From the NCBI RefSeq assembly GCF_016863615.1, contig NZ_BOPF01000041.1, forward strand, positions 1-59,657: a stretch of DNA of 59,657 bases, in the 5' to 3' direction. Positions 34,273-42,515 of the stretch are shown in pieces (position 1 is the first letter of the stretch; each line of letters starts with the position of its first letter). The notes under the pieces were generated by a model that was not told the DNA's origin, did not search any database, and worked only from the letters and a program-made list of their open reading frames with translations. Origin of the DNA: Virgisporangium aliadipatigenens (GTDB taxonomy: Bacteria > Actinomycetota > Actinomycetes > Mycobacteriales > Micromonosporaceae). A program made the translations under genes and the position numbers.

Positions 34273-35149
34273 GATCAGTTCAGAATGGGCGGACGCGGTG
34301 TCCGTCGATGCCGTTGGTGAGCGGTCGGGACTTCGACGGTGACCGATCAGGCGTTGTCCGATGAGTTGTGGGCGCGGTTGGCTCCGCTGCTGCCGGTACA
34401 TACGCGTCGGTTTCGGTTCCCCGGCCGTCGTCGTGCTGACGACCGTGCGGTGGTCGAAGGGATCCTGTTCATGCTCGCCAGCGGGATCGGATTCAACCAG
34501 CTACCGACGGCGGCGTTCGGCGTGTCCCGGGCCACCTGTTGGCGACGGCTGGATGAGTGGACCCGGGCCGGGCGTGGCAGCGACTGCACGAGGCGCTGCT
34601 GAGCGAACTGCGCGCCGCCGGACGGCTGGACTTGGCCGCCGCCGTGGCCCACTCATCGCACGTGCGGGCACTCAAAGGGGGGACGCGGTCGGCCGGGCCC
34701 GGCCGACCGCGGCCGGGCCGGTTCCAAGCACCACCTGATCACCGACGCCGTCGGGGTGCCGCTGGCGGTGCTCGTCACCGGCGGCAACCGCAACGACGTC
34801 ACCCAACTTCGGCCGCTGCTGGACGCGATCCCACCGATCCGGGGCCACGTCGGACGGCCTCTACGGCGACCGCGGCTGGTCTACGCCGACCGCGGCTACG
34901 ACCACGACGTCTACCGTCGACGGGTATGGGCCCGCGGCATCCGGCCGATGATCGCCCGCCGCGGCGTCGACCACGGCTCGGGACTGGGCCGCCACCGGTG
35001 GGTCGTCGAGCGGACCTTCGCCTGGCTGCACGCCTTCAAACGACTACGGATGCGCTACGAACGCCGCGCCGACCTCCATCACGCACTACTCACCCTGGCC
35101 TGCTCAATCGTCTGCCTACGCAGACTCCGAGGCTCATTCTGAAATGACC
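34273..35149 (+). mobile_element. Degenerate IS5-family insertion sequence
   Basis: Imperfect terminal inverted repeats of 18 bp: GATCAGTTCAGAATGGGC at 34273-34290, and the complement of GGTCATTTCAGAATGAGC at 35132-35149. The element is about 877 bp and holds one IS5-type transposase spread over two frames. Target duplications are not obvious. It sits in a gap between two small orphan genes. Confidence 0.78.
34339..35142 (+). pseudogene. IS5-family transposase, frameshifted twice
   Basis: The first segment (34339-34575) reads MTDQALSDELWARLAPLLPV then FNQLPTAAFGVSRATCWRRL. The second (to about 34725) reads LHEALLSELRAAGRLDLAAA in another frame. The third (to 35142) returns to the first frame with KHHLITDAVGVPLAVLVTGG, YADRGYDHDVYRRRVWARGI, HRWVVERTFAWLHAFKRLRM. 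IS5-group elements can use one programmed frameshift between orfA and orfB; the second shift at the G/C-rich 34680-34730 tract is more likely a mutation. The DDE motif residues (Asp in ITDAVG, YADRGYD, Glu in VVERTF) are still present. Confidence 0.8.
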
Positions 35150-35430
35150 TCTACGGGCCGATGGGCGGCCGTGCTGAACGGTTCTCAATTGCGTCGTACT
35201 CCTCCGTGCTGCGTCGCCCAACCTATGTCCGTCGGCCCTGCCCGCCGAGTCCGAGGCCGACCACTGCTGGTCCGCGCGGGCGTTCGGAGGCTGCGTCACC
35301 GGATCCATGGCGACGCCTGCCGTGACGACGAAAGCGGTCTCCGGTCGGCAGTGATGCCGGCCGGATCGGACGACCGATGAGTTGGGGAGCCGGGAACTGT
35401 CCTACCTGAAAGACCCATCGTGAGGAGTTC

Positions 35431-36120
35431 ATGATCATGGCTTTTCCTCCTGTCGTCGACCACGCGACCTGGCGTAGGGAACTGGACGACCTACGTGCCC
35501 GCGAGAAGGCGACCACCAAGGAACTCGATGCGATCGCCGCACAGCGACGGAGGTTGCCGATGGTGCGGATGCCCGACTACGTCCTGGTCGGGGCCGAAGG
35601 ACCGGCCCGGCTGGTCGACATCTTCGACGGCCGCTCACAGCTGATCGTCTACAACCACATGTGGAACCCGGACCCGGACGCCGAGTGGCAGTGCGGCGGC
35701 TGCACCGGCTTCACCTCGTCGTTCACCCGGCTCGGCTTCCTCGACAACTACGACGCCCGGTTCGTGATCGTGACCCAGGGTCCGATCGAGGCGGCCCTGG
35801 CCTACGCCCGACGCGTCGGCAACACGATGACCTGGTACTCGACCGCCGACAGCCCGTTCGGGGCCGATGTCGACGCCCCGCCTGGTGGCGGATTCGCACT
35901 CAACGTGTTCCTGCGCGACGGCGACACGGTCTACCGCACCTGGCACACCTCCGGCCGCGGCGTTGAACAACTCACCTACACCTTCGCCCTGGTCGACATC
36001 CTGCCGTACGGGCGGCAGGAGCAGTGGCAGGACTCCCCGGAGGGCTGGCCGCAGAGCCCCACCTACAGCGGCTGGCTCGACTCACCCGATATCGCCAGGC
36101 TGTACGGCCCGAAGAGCTGA
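35431..36120 (+). CDS. DUF899 thioredoxin-like family protein
   Basis: A 229-residue protein from ATG 35431 with GAGGAG upstream. Conserved DUF899 pattern: RRLPMVRMPDYVLVGAEGPA, RLVDIFDGRSQLIVYNHMWN, and CGGCTGFTSSFTRLGFL. The CGGC pair replaces the thioredoxin CXXC. C-terminal YRTWHTSGRGVEQLTYTFAL and the DPYGRQE-like ILPYGRQEQWQDSPEGWPQ are also family-typical. DUF899 proteins are often single genes of unknown role, possibly redox. The region 35150-35430 to its left shows no gene. Confidence 0.85.
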   Translation: MIMAFPPVVDHATWRRELDDLRAREKATTKELDAIAAQRRRLPMVRMPDYVLVGAEGPARLVDIFDGRSQLIVYNHMWNPDPDAEWQCGGCTGFTSSFTRLGFLDNYDARFVIVTQGPIEAALAYARRVGNTMTWYSTADSPFGADVDAPPGGGFALNVFLRDGDTVYRTWHTSGRGVEQLTYTFALVDILPYGRQEQWQDSPEGWPQSPTYSGWLDSPDIARLYGPKS

Positions 36121-36229
36121 AACCCCGGCTGCCGTCACCGCCTCGGCGCAGGTTCACCCGCACCTACGCCGAGGCGCACCCGGGCGGCGGGCTGCGAGCA
36201 CCCGCATCCGGGACGGATCGATCAACACC

Positions 36230-36540
36230 CCCGCCCGGACACGCCGCGGCCGCGTGCTCGACCTGAGCACGAGCGTCGGCCGCGGGCTCGTAGTCGTACT
36301 CCACCGTCTCGGTGCTCTGAAAGCGGAACACCGCCGGCGCCGCGAAGACCCACTGCCCGTATCGGCCGGCGTCGCCGAGACCGGGGGCACATGATGCGAC
36401 GTCATCGCCCAGTTCGACGCCATCCTGGCCCGACATGGACGATCCCCGGTTCGGCGTGGTCCACCTCCACGAACGCCTCGAGATCCTCAGCTGAGCGCTC
36501 CTGAACAATCCCCCGACCCACATACTCGCCGGCGCCGCAC
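36230..36540 (-). pseudogene. Frameshifted fragment of an unknown gene
   Basis: On the minus strand one frame reads TVCGAGEYVGRGIVQERSAE then DLEAFVEVDHAEPGIVHVG; a second frame continues QDGVELGDDVASCAPGLGDA, GRYGQWVFAAPAVFRFQSTE and TVEYDYEPAADARAQVEHAA. They join near 36434 with a one-base change. The upstream end (36540) abuts the repeat half-copy at 36549, so the 5' end may have been lost there. Family not recognised. Confidence 0.4.
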
Positions 36541-36548
36541 ACCGTGCA

Positions 36549-36613
36549 GGTCACCGACTGTGACAGGCGGCAACCGACCAAGGCGCACCGACAGCGGCAT
36601 GTGCGGATGGTGG
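36549..36613 (+). repeat. Dispersed repeat, 3' half (copy G)
   Basis: GGTCACCGACTGTGACAGGC keeps hairpin 2 (GTCAC/GTGAC), then AAGGCGCACCGACAGCGGCA and TGTGCGGATGG. The 5' end is missing. Confidence 0.65.
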
Positions 36614-36729
36614 GAACAAAATCCGGTCCAGTCGCGCGGCGTCCGGAGGCCGCATACGTCTCGGTGACCGATCCTCGAACGGAGCACCCAACCTGCATCG
36701 CCCGGCACCCGAGACAAAGTCAGATGTGC

Positions 36730-37071
36730 CTACAGTGGCACCTCGCTCCAGGCGAGCGCGGTGTACCACTCCGACCCGCGGGCCAGGTACGACTGGAACG
36801 CCTGCCGCACCTGTTCCAGCGTGACCTGTCCATCGGCACGGAACTGCTGACCGCGCTCGCGATACTCCAGCACCCATGGATCAGAACCACGGGCCTGCAT
36901 GAAGGTCGCGCACGCCTCGCCCGGTTCCCACTCGTTGCCGGCCTGGATGAACTCCTCATCGGACGCACTGAGAATGGCGAACTTACCGAACGCGTCCGAC
37001 ACGAGCAGCTCATCCAGCGTTGCCGCGTTCACGTCCGGCACGGCGCCCAGATCTTCGGTGGTCAGCGTCAT
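36730..37071 (-). CDS. Hypothetical protein, about 113 aa
   Basis: The start is placed at ATG 37071 (MTLTTEDLGAVPDVNAATLD); ATG 37113 would add 14 basic residues. The body reads FAILSASDEEFIQAGNEWEP, DPWVLEYRERGQQFRADGQV and TLEQVRQAFQSYLARGSEWY. The IQAGxxW-E-DPWVLEYR pattern occurs in a small set of actinobacterial orphans I have seen but cannot name. It is acidic and soluble, typical of immunity-like proteins; function unknown. Confidence 0.65.
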   Translation of the reverse strand: MTLTTEDLGAVPDVNAATLDELLVSDAFGKFAILSASDEEFIQAGNEWEPGEACATFMQARGSDPWVLEYRERGQQFRADGQVTLEQVRQAFQSYLARGSEWYTALAWSEVPL

Positions 37072-37239
37072 CGGCACGAAGAACTCCTGTCGTCGAACTC
37101 GCAGCTCGCCGCGCATCTGCTGCCAACGGCCGACCTCGGCTTGGCGCAGACAGATGTTAGACCTTGATGTCGGTCTGGCCCGTCCGGCCGTAGCCGCACC
37201 CGCCGAACTTGACCGAATGTCTTCGAGAGCGCTCGATAT

Positions 37240-37279
37240 TCGGCAGTTCAATGATGCCGGACGGCAAGGCGCCGATCGC
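37240..37279 (+). repeat. Dispersed repeat, 5' end (copy F)
   Basis: TCGGCAGTTCAATGATGCCG then GACGGCAAGGCGCC (hairpin 1). The 3' half is absent; the next gene starts 18 bp later. Confidence 0.6.
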
Positions 37280-37296
37280 CATTTTGGTTTCTTGTC

Positions 37297-38049
37297 GTGA
37301 CGTCACCGCGATGGCTCGACCGCTACCGGGCCGGACAGCGCCAGCAGGTCTGGCACGAACTGCGCCAGCAGGGCCGCACGGTCCGGGACAAGCCCGATCT
37401 GGCCGTAGAAGCGCAACTCGTCTGCGATGAGATGGCCCACCGCGCTCGGCAGAACATTGAGGTCTTGCTCGAACGACTCACGGCCGACGGGTACGCCTTT
37501 CACGCCAACGACGATGAGCAGGCCGTAGTGCCGGCGCACGTCCCACCGACCGCCACAGCGGCCGAGCACGCGGACTGGCTCGCAAATCAGTACACCGAGA
37601 TTCCGATGACGGTGCTGTCGTGGGTACGCCTGGTCGGCGACGTGTGGCTGGTGGGGACGCACCCGCAGTGGCCCGCCTCGGTATCAGCCGATCCACTGGT
37701 GATCGAACTGGAAGGCTCCCGCGACCCGGACGAGCTGTCGATTCGCGACTACTTCCAGGACGAGTGGACCGAGCTGAACGACTACAACGAGGAACACGGT
37801 GAGGCAGATGTGTTCGTGTTGCCGCTCGCGCCTGACCGTTTGCACAAGGAAAATACCAGCGGCGGACCGCCCTACGGCATCGCTCTTCCTGACGGCTGCG
37901 TTGACGGGTTATTCGTGGGTGAGACCATCACGCCGTTCGTCGCCTACCTGAACCGGGTCTTCGAAACCGGCGGGTTCCCCTATTCGACCGGGTCACCGGA
38001 CGAGTGGCGCATCAAGCGGGATCTGGCCAGGGACCTACTTCCGCTGTGA
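37297..38049 (+). CDS. Hypothetical protein, 250 aa
   Basis: GTG 37297 (VTSPRWLDRYRAGQRQQVWH). It reads TVRDKPDLAVEAQLVCDEMA, HRARQNIEVLLERLTADGYA, DDYFQDEWTELNDYN-type acidic middle, then ADVFVLPLAPDRLHKENTSG and the closing DGLFVGETITPFVAYLNRVF. The closing block (E-T-F-V-xYLN-x-F-x-xGGFP) is like immunity/SMI1-associated proteins seen beside SUKH genes, though I cannot name the family. It is soluble and acidic. Confidence 0.7.
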   Translation: MTSPRWLDRYRAGQRQQVWHELRQQGRTVRDKPDLAVEAQLVCDEMAHRARQNIEVLLERLTADGYAFHANDDEQAVVPAHVPPTATAAEHADWLANQYTEIPMTVLSWVRLVGDVWLVGTHPQWPASVSADPLVIELEGSRDPDELSIRDYFQDEWTELNDYNEEHGEADVFVLPLAPDRLHKENTSGGPPYGIALPDGCVDGLFVGETITPFVAYLNRVFETGGFPYSTGSPDEWRIKRDLARDLLPL

Positions 38050-38093
38050 TCAGCCGGCGCGCCTCAGCATGCCTGCCGAGAGATCGGAGACAC

Positions 38094-38125
38094 ACCGACC
38101 CGAGCGCAGCAGATCCGTGCAGTGG
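38094..38125 (+). repeat. Weak 3'-end copy of the dispersed repeat
   Basis: ACCGACCCGAGCGCAGCAGA then TCCGTGCAGTGG, comparable to the ACCGACAGCGGCAGATGCGG end of copy C. It lies between the 37297 gene and the HEAT-repeat gene. Confidence 0.3.
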
Positions 38126-38218
38126 ACGTGCTCTCAGGTTTGCCCCTTGCCGGACAACATCGAGTAGGCGGGTTGCCGTGCAACCGCCGACGACCTGTAT
38201 GTCGTGTGCAGCGGGCTG

Positions 38219-39019
38219 TTAGGTCGCAGCGGGTCGCGGCACTCCCAGCACGCCGAGACCCTGGGCTGCTGCGGCACGTACCTGCGACTCGGTGTCGGCG
38301 AGCAACGACAGCAGGGCATCGGCCGCCACCGCCGAGCGATCGGTGCCGACAGCCAGGTTGCCGATCGTCGAGCCCAGTGCTGACCGGACGCCCACGTCAG
38401 GATCCTGGATCAGCGGTGCCAGGTGCTCGACGGCACCTGCGTCGGCGAACCAGCGCAGATGCAGGACGGCGGATTGTCGGGTCCAGGCGTCCGGGTCGTG
38501 CAGGGCGGACAGCACCAGTTCGTAGGCTCGTCGGTTGCCTTTGAGGCCCGATAGGGCGCCAAGCGTATTTTGACGGATCTGTGGATCCGGGTCGGACAGT
38601 GCCTGCCGTAGCAGTTCCACGTCGCTGGGCTGGATGACATAGCCGAGGGCCCACAGCCCGGCACTGCGCAGATCGCGATGGCCGGTAGCGATGAACGACA
38701 TGATGGTGGGCCGGCACGCCGCCGGATCCGTCTGCATGATGTCGGCCAGCCATGCGCAGAAATTGTCGAGGTCGTTACGCCGCATGGGACGGGCGAAGGC
38801 GCGCAGCAGCAGCGGGAAAGCGGCAATCCCGCGAAGGCCGGCCAGGATGTAGACCATGAAGTCCCGGCCGTACCAGTTGTCCTCGTCGAGATACCGTTCC
38901 AGCGCGGCCTGAACGGGCGGAATCAGCGAGGCGTCTCCACTCATGGCCAGCTCACGCACCGACGGCCACGGGTCCCCGTCCAACGTCTCGACATGACGAA
39001 ACACCTCAGCGAGCGTCAT
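38219..39019 (-). CDS. HEAT-repeat protein
   Basis: A 266-residue alpha-solenoid from ATG 39019 (MTLAEVFRHVETLDGDPWPS); an upstream GTG extension looks non-coding. HEAT units are visible: DPWPSVRELAMSGDASLIPP, SDPDPQIRQNTLGALSGLKG, HDPDAWTRQSAVLHLRWFAD, QDPDVGVRSALGSTIGNLAV, DTESQVRAAAAQGLGVLGV. HEAT proteins of this size often serve as binding scaffolds and occur as immunity proteins in toxin repertoires. No enzyme motif seen. It stands alone between two repeat copies. Confidence 0.82.
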   Translation of the reverse strand: MTLAEVFRHVETLDGDPWPSVRELAMSGDASLIPPVQAALERYLDEDNWYGRDFMVYILAGLRGIAAFPLLLRAFARPMRRNDLDNFCAWLADIMQTDPAACRPTIMSFIATGHRDLRSAGLWALGYVIQPSDVELLRQALSDPDPQIRQNTLGALSGLKGNRRAYELVLSALHDPDAWTRQSAVLHLRWFADAGAVEHLAPLIQDPDVGVRSALGSTIGNLAVGTDRSAVAADALLSLLADTESQVRAAAAQGLGVLGVPRPAAT

Positions 39020-39153
39020 CCCCGTCCCTCCCGAATGCCCCGACGAAGAACCGTCGCCACACGCGAAGCGTTCCCGCCGATCATGCCATCCGCACGAGGG
39101 CACGCCGGCCGGCGGCGGCGATCAGGGTCACCAGCAAGATCCGTGCGCACACA

Positions 39154-39251
39154 TCGGCAGTTCAGGTTGTCGGAAGGCGAGAGCGCCGGTCACCAACCGT
39201 GTCCAAGCGGCGACCGGGCGGCGCGCACTGGAAGCGGCGGATCCGGACGCC
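39154..39251 (+). repeat. Dispersed repeat, full-length copy B
   Basis: 98 bp: 5' end TCGGCAGTTCAGGTTGTCGG, hairpin 1 GGCGAGAGCGCC, GGTCACCAACCGTGTCCAAG, GGCGACCGGGCGGCGCGCAC and 3' end GCGGCGGATCCGGACGCC. It occupies the gap between the HEAT and sulfotransferase genes. Confidence 0.8.
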
Positions 39252-39334
39252 GCCGTTGACCCTTTCAGCTGGTGAGACCGGCAGCAATCGCTGCTGGGCT
39301 GTGTGTTGATATCGGTGATCATTAGGTTTGGTTC

Positions 39335-40486
39335 ATGCCCCTCGATTACGTGGAACTGGTCGATGACGCCCGTCGCCGAACAGGGCTGTCCGATCTCGGC
39401 GACACTGGATCCCTCGAGGGTTTGAAGGTCTTGGTCCGCTCGGTCGAGGAGGACGTTCGTCCCACCTTCGTCAGTCGCCTCAGCGTTCGTCAGCTCGCCG
39501 TCAGCATTCTGGTCAACCGTCTGACATTGGTGGAAAAGCTGCGAAAGAGTCCTGACATCTTCGATCGCCCGCTCGTCGCGCCGCTCATCGTCACCGGGCT
39601 GCCGCGCACCGGCACCACGTTCCTTCACCGCATGTTGGCGGCGGACCCCGCGCACTATTCGCTGCCGCTATGGGAGGCGATGCGTCCGATTCCCGCGGCC
39701 GTCCGGAGGGACCGTCGTCGTTTTCAGGTCGGACTCGGTCTGGCCGTTCGCAAACTGATGGTCAGGGGTCTGGACCGGATCCATCCCATCTCGGTGAACA
39801 CCCCAGAGGAAGATCTGTTCACGTTGGGCGGCACGTTTCAGACCTGGCTGTTCTGGCAGGCGCTTCCGGTGTACGGGTACGTCGATTGGTATCTGCGCCA
39901 GGACCGTACCGCGAAATATCGGAGCTACCGCGCGTGGCTCAATGTTCTCCAAGCGGCGCACCCGGGACAGCGCTTGGTCCTCAAGGCGCCGGAGCACATC
40001 GGTGGGGTCGCGGAACTGCTTGCCGCCGTGCCGGAAGCGCGGCTGGTTCAGATCCATCGCGATCCGGTGACTGCGTTCGCAAGCTTCATCAGCCTGATCA
40101 GCCACACACAGGGCAAGGTGATTGGCGGAGTCGATGCGGCCCGCAGGGAGCAGACGAGTCTGCGTCTGCTCGCAGGAGAGATGCAACGCAACCTCCAAGC
40201 CCGTAAGCACCACTCCAGCGCCATCGTCGATGTTCGCTACGACGAGCTCGTCGCCGATCCGATCGCGGTCGCCCGACGCATCTACGACGAGCGCGACCTG
40301 GCATACAGCGACGCAGCGCAGGCGGCCATCGAATGCTTCGTTCGGGAGAATCCTCAGAACAAGCACGGGATCCACCGCTACAGCACACATGAGCTCGCCA
40401 TCGGCGTGGACCACATCAGGTCCGCATTCTCGATGTACAGCGAGGGCTTCGGCTTCGCTGGCCCGCAAGGAGCCAACCACCGGTAG
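39335..40486 (+). CDS. Sulfotransferase family protein
   Basis: A 383-residue PAPS-dependent sulfotransferase of the bacterial Sulfotransfer_3 type. The 5'-phosphosulfate-binding loop is GLPRTGTTFLHRML (residues 88-101). LVLKAPEHIGG (about 214-224) is the second conserved strand. The 3'-phosphate-binding HRDP motif is at 241-244 in VQIHRDPVTAFASF. C-terminal VDVRYDELVADPIAVARRIY is also typical. It transfers sulfate to hydroxyl or amine groups of an unknown acceptor. It lies between two full-length repeat copies (39154 and 40519). Confidence 0.9.
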   Translation: MPLDYVELVDDARRRTGLSDLGDTGSLEGLKVLVRSVEEDVRPTFVSRLSVRQLAVSILVNRLTLVEKLRKSPDIFDRPLVAPLIVTGLPRTGTTFLHRMLAADPAHYSLPLWEAMRPIPAAVRRDRRRFQVGLGLAVRKLMVRGLDRIHPISVNTPEEDLFTLGGTFQTWLFWQALPVYGYVDWYLRQDRTAKYRSYRAWLNVLQAAHPGQRLVLKAPEHIGGVAELLAAVPEARLVQIHRDPVTAFASFISLISHTQGKVIGGVDAARREQTSLRLLAGEMQRNLQARKHHSSAIVDVRYDELVADPIAVARRIYDERDLAYSDAAQAAIECFVRENPQNKHGIHRYSTHELAIGVDHIRSAFSMYSEGFGFAGPQGANHR

Positions 40487-40518
40487 TGGGGAACACGCCG
40501 TGAGCGGATGCACGCTCA

Positions 40519-40622
40519 TCGGCAGTTCAGCGATGCCGGACGGCGAGGGCGCCGGTCACTACGTAGCTGGAAGAGGTGGCGGCCGGGCCGGTGCGCACCG
40601 ACAGCGGCAGATGCGGATGTCG
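40519..40622 (+). repeat. Dispersed repeat, full-length copy C
   Basis: 104 bp: 5' end TCGGCAGTTCAGCGATGCCG, hairpin 1 GGCGAGGGCGCC, a diverged hairpin 2, GGTGCGCACCGAC and 3' end GCGGCAGATGCGGATGTCG. Located between the sulfotransferase and ADP-ribosylglycohydrolase stops. Confidence 0.8.
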
Positions 40623-40633
40623 CGGCGACGTTG

Positions 40634-41623
40634 TCAGTCCCAGGCTCGGCCGATGCGGGACAGCCGTTCGGCGTACTCGATCTGGTGCTGCCAACCGGTC
40701 GGCCAGGCGTCCAGGCCGAGCGAGGCTCCTGCGAAGGCGCCTGCCAGGCACGCGATGGAGTCGGAGTCGCCGGATGTGGCCGCAGCACGGCCGAGGACGG
40801 CGACCGGCTCGTCGGGGGAGATCAGATAGCTGTAGAGCGCGGTGGCCAGCGCTTCCTCGGCGACCCAGCCGGCGCCGGTCGCCCGGCACGGGTCACCCTC
40901 GTGCCGCCCGGTTGCCAGTGCCTGGGCAACCCGGTCCAGGGCGTCAGCGCATTCGTCCCAGCCATGAGCGATAAAAGTCTGCGGCCTGGAGACTCCGGGC
41001 TGGCGCCAGAGTTCGCCGAGCCAGTCTTCGCGGTAGTTGGTCCGCTGTTCGGCGCAGCGTTCACGCAGCGCCGCGAGCACGTCGACCGACGCCACACCGC
41101 TGCGTAGGAAGAACACGGCGTAGGCGGTCAGCTCGCTCGCAGCCAACGCCGTTGGATGACCGTGGGTCAGCGCGGCCTGCAACTGCGCGGTTCCCGCTCG
41201 CTGGTCGTCGCTCAGTCCCGGTATCAGGCCGACCGGCGTGACCCGCATGTTCGCCCCGCATCCCTTGGAACGGATCTGGGTCGCAGCCAGCCACGGCAGC
41301 CCGTCGGCGAGGTCCACACAGGCATGCAGGCAGGTCATTCCGGGAGAACGGGTGTTGTCGGGGCTCTTGAGCCATTCGACGAACCGGCGGCGTAGCACCG
41401 GTTCCATGCTTTGCGGGATGAACGTCCGCGCGTCCAGCAGCGCCTCACCAACCGCCAACGCCATCTGCGTGTCGTCGGTGACCAGGGCCGGGTCGCCGGT
41501 CAGCTCCTGCGGGCCAGCCGGGCCGTAGGTGGCAACGATTGAGCCGTAGTCCTGGAACTCGGTCGGCCTGCCCATGAAATCCCCGTAGGCCAACCCAAAC
41601 AACGACCCCGACGCGGCACGCAT
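40634..41623 (-). CDS. ADP-ribosylglycohydrolase family protein
   Basis: A 329-residue enzyme from ATG 41623 (a GTG two codons upstream is possible). Metal-site motifs of the ARH/DraG family: GLAYGDFMGRPTEF near the N-terminus, TDDTQM (about 49-54) and the late SGDSDSIACLAGAFAGA. These bind two Mg ions and the ADP-ribose, so hydrolase activity is expected: removal of ADP-ribose from protein, nucleic acid or small molecules. ARH proteins serve as antidotes to ADP-ribosylating toxins in some systems; a possible ADP-ribosyltransferase-fold protein lies at 28015-28671. Confidence 0.9.
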   Translation of the reverse strand: MRAASGSLFGLAYGDFMGRPTEFQDYGSIVATYGPAGPQELTGDPALVTDDTQMALAVGEALLDARTFIPQSMEPVLRRRFVEWLKSPDNTRSPGMTCLHACVDLADGLPWLAATQIRSKGCGANMRVTPVGLIPGLSDDQRAGTAQLQAALTHGHPTALAASELTAYAVFFLRSGVASVDVLAALRERCAEQRTNYREDWLGELWRQPGVSRPQTFIAHGWDECADALDRVAQALATGRHEGDPCRATGAGWVAEEALATALYSYLISPDEPVAVLGRAAATSGDSDSIACLAGAFAGASLGLDAWPTGWQHQIEYAERLSRIGRAWD

Positions 41624-41740
41624 GCCCACACCCTAAAAACCCCGCCGATCCAGCCGGAGCAATGGCCCCACGACAGAACGAAAAATCTAACTCTTGGCAG
41701 GCCGGTATTGCCGGCCGAAAGGCGCGCTTCCATCGCTGTC

Positions 41741-41773
41741 AGTGACGAGCGGTTCGGGCATGAGCGGATGGCG
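41741..41773 (+). repeat. 3'-half copy of the dispersed repeat
   Basis: AGTGACGAGCGGTTCGGGCA then TGAGCGGATGGCG. It matches the GTGAC...GGCATGAGCGGA order of the family and lies in the gap before the SUKH gene. Confidence 0.45.
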
Positions 41774-41817
41774 TGGCCGCTTGGGCGGGCGGTTGGCGGT
41801 GCGGCGATGATGTGAGC

Positions 41818-42372
41818 ATGACCGACTACGGCCCTTTGCTGGTGCGTATTGCGGCAAGGGCCGCCGAGGACGAGCCGATGCTGCCGTTGGCTAGCCGACC
41901 CGGTCCCTTGGGCGCCGCGGAGCTCGACCTGGCCGAGCGCAGGCTGGGATTCCCGCTCCATCCGTTGCTGAGGGCCGTTTACCGGACCTTTGCTAACGGC
42001 GGGTTCGGGCCCGACTATCAGCTGTTCAGCCTGATTGGCGGCCCAACCGCAGAGCAGTCCGTGGACGTGTACCTCGCCAACCGCAGCGCGGGCGCCGGTA
42101 CGCATTGGGCGTGGCCGGAGGGCGTATTGCCCGTGCTGTCGTGGGGCTGTGGCATGTACGCGTGTGTCGACTGCCGAAGTGAGCAGGGCACGGTTCTGCT
42201 TTTTGAGCCGAACCCCGGCGATCCTGATCTGGCGTGGTACATCGATGCGCCGAGCCTGGAAATGTGGTTCGACGGATACGTCAGCCGCACTGGCTGGTGG
42301 GACAAGCTAGAAGACGGCGACGAGCCCGACCTGCAGCCCTGGCCCGACTTCAAGGTGAGAGCCTCCGGCTGA
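41818..42372 (+). CDS. SMI1/KNR4 (SUKH) family protein
   Basis: A 184-residue SUKH-type protein from ATG 41818 (MTDYGPLLVRIAARAAEDEP); 15 further upstream codons overlap the repeat copy and look non-coding. Motifs: LGAAELDLAERRLGFPLHPL, LRAVYRTFANGGFGPDY, VLPVLSWGCGMYACVDCRSE and SLEMWFDGYVSRTGWWDKL. The LDxAExxLGFPLPxxLRxLYxxxANGGFGP core is that of SUKH/SMI1 immunity proteins. It is an orphan here, separated from its neighbours by repeat copies. Confidence 0.85.
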   Translation: MTDYGPLLVRIAARAAEDEPMLPLASRPGPLGAAELDLAERRLGFPLHPLLRAVYRTFANGGFGPDYQLFSLIGGPTAEQSVDVYLANRSAGAGTHWAWPEGVLPVLSWGCGMYACVDCRSEQGTVLLFEPNPGDPDLAWYIDAPSLEMWFDGYVSRTGWWDKLEDGDEPDLQPWPDFKVRASG

Positions 42373-42480
42373 ACACAGGGCCGCCGTGCCGGTATCACTC
42401 GTCCGTCAACACGCCGACTACCCGGTTGCCGGATCCGCGCAGAACGCATGCGGCAGCCGGTTGAGCACCCACTGACCTTC

Positions 42481-42509
42481 GTGACCGCGCGCTCGGCGGC
42501 AGAAGAGCG
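42481..42509 (+). repeat. 3'-end copy of the dispersed repeat
   Basis: GTGACCGCGCGCTCGGCGGC then AGAAGAGCG. It abuts the stop of the Cys-rich gene at 42516. Confidence 0.45.
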
Positions 42510-42515
42510 CTCTTC

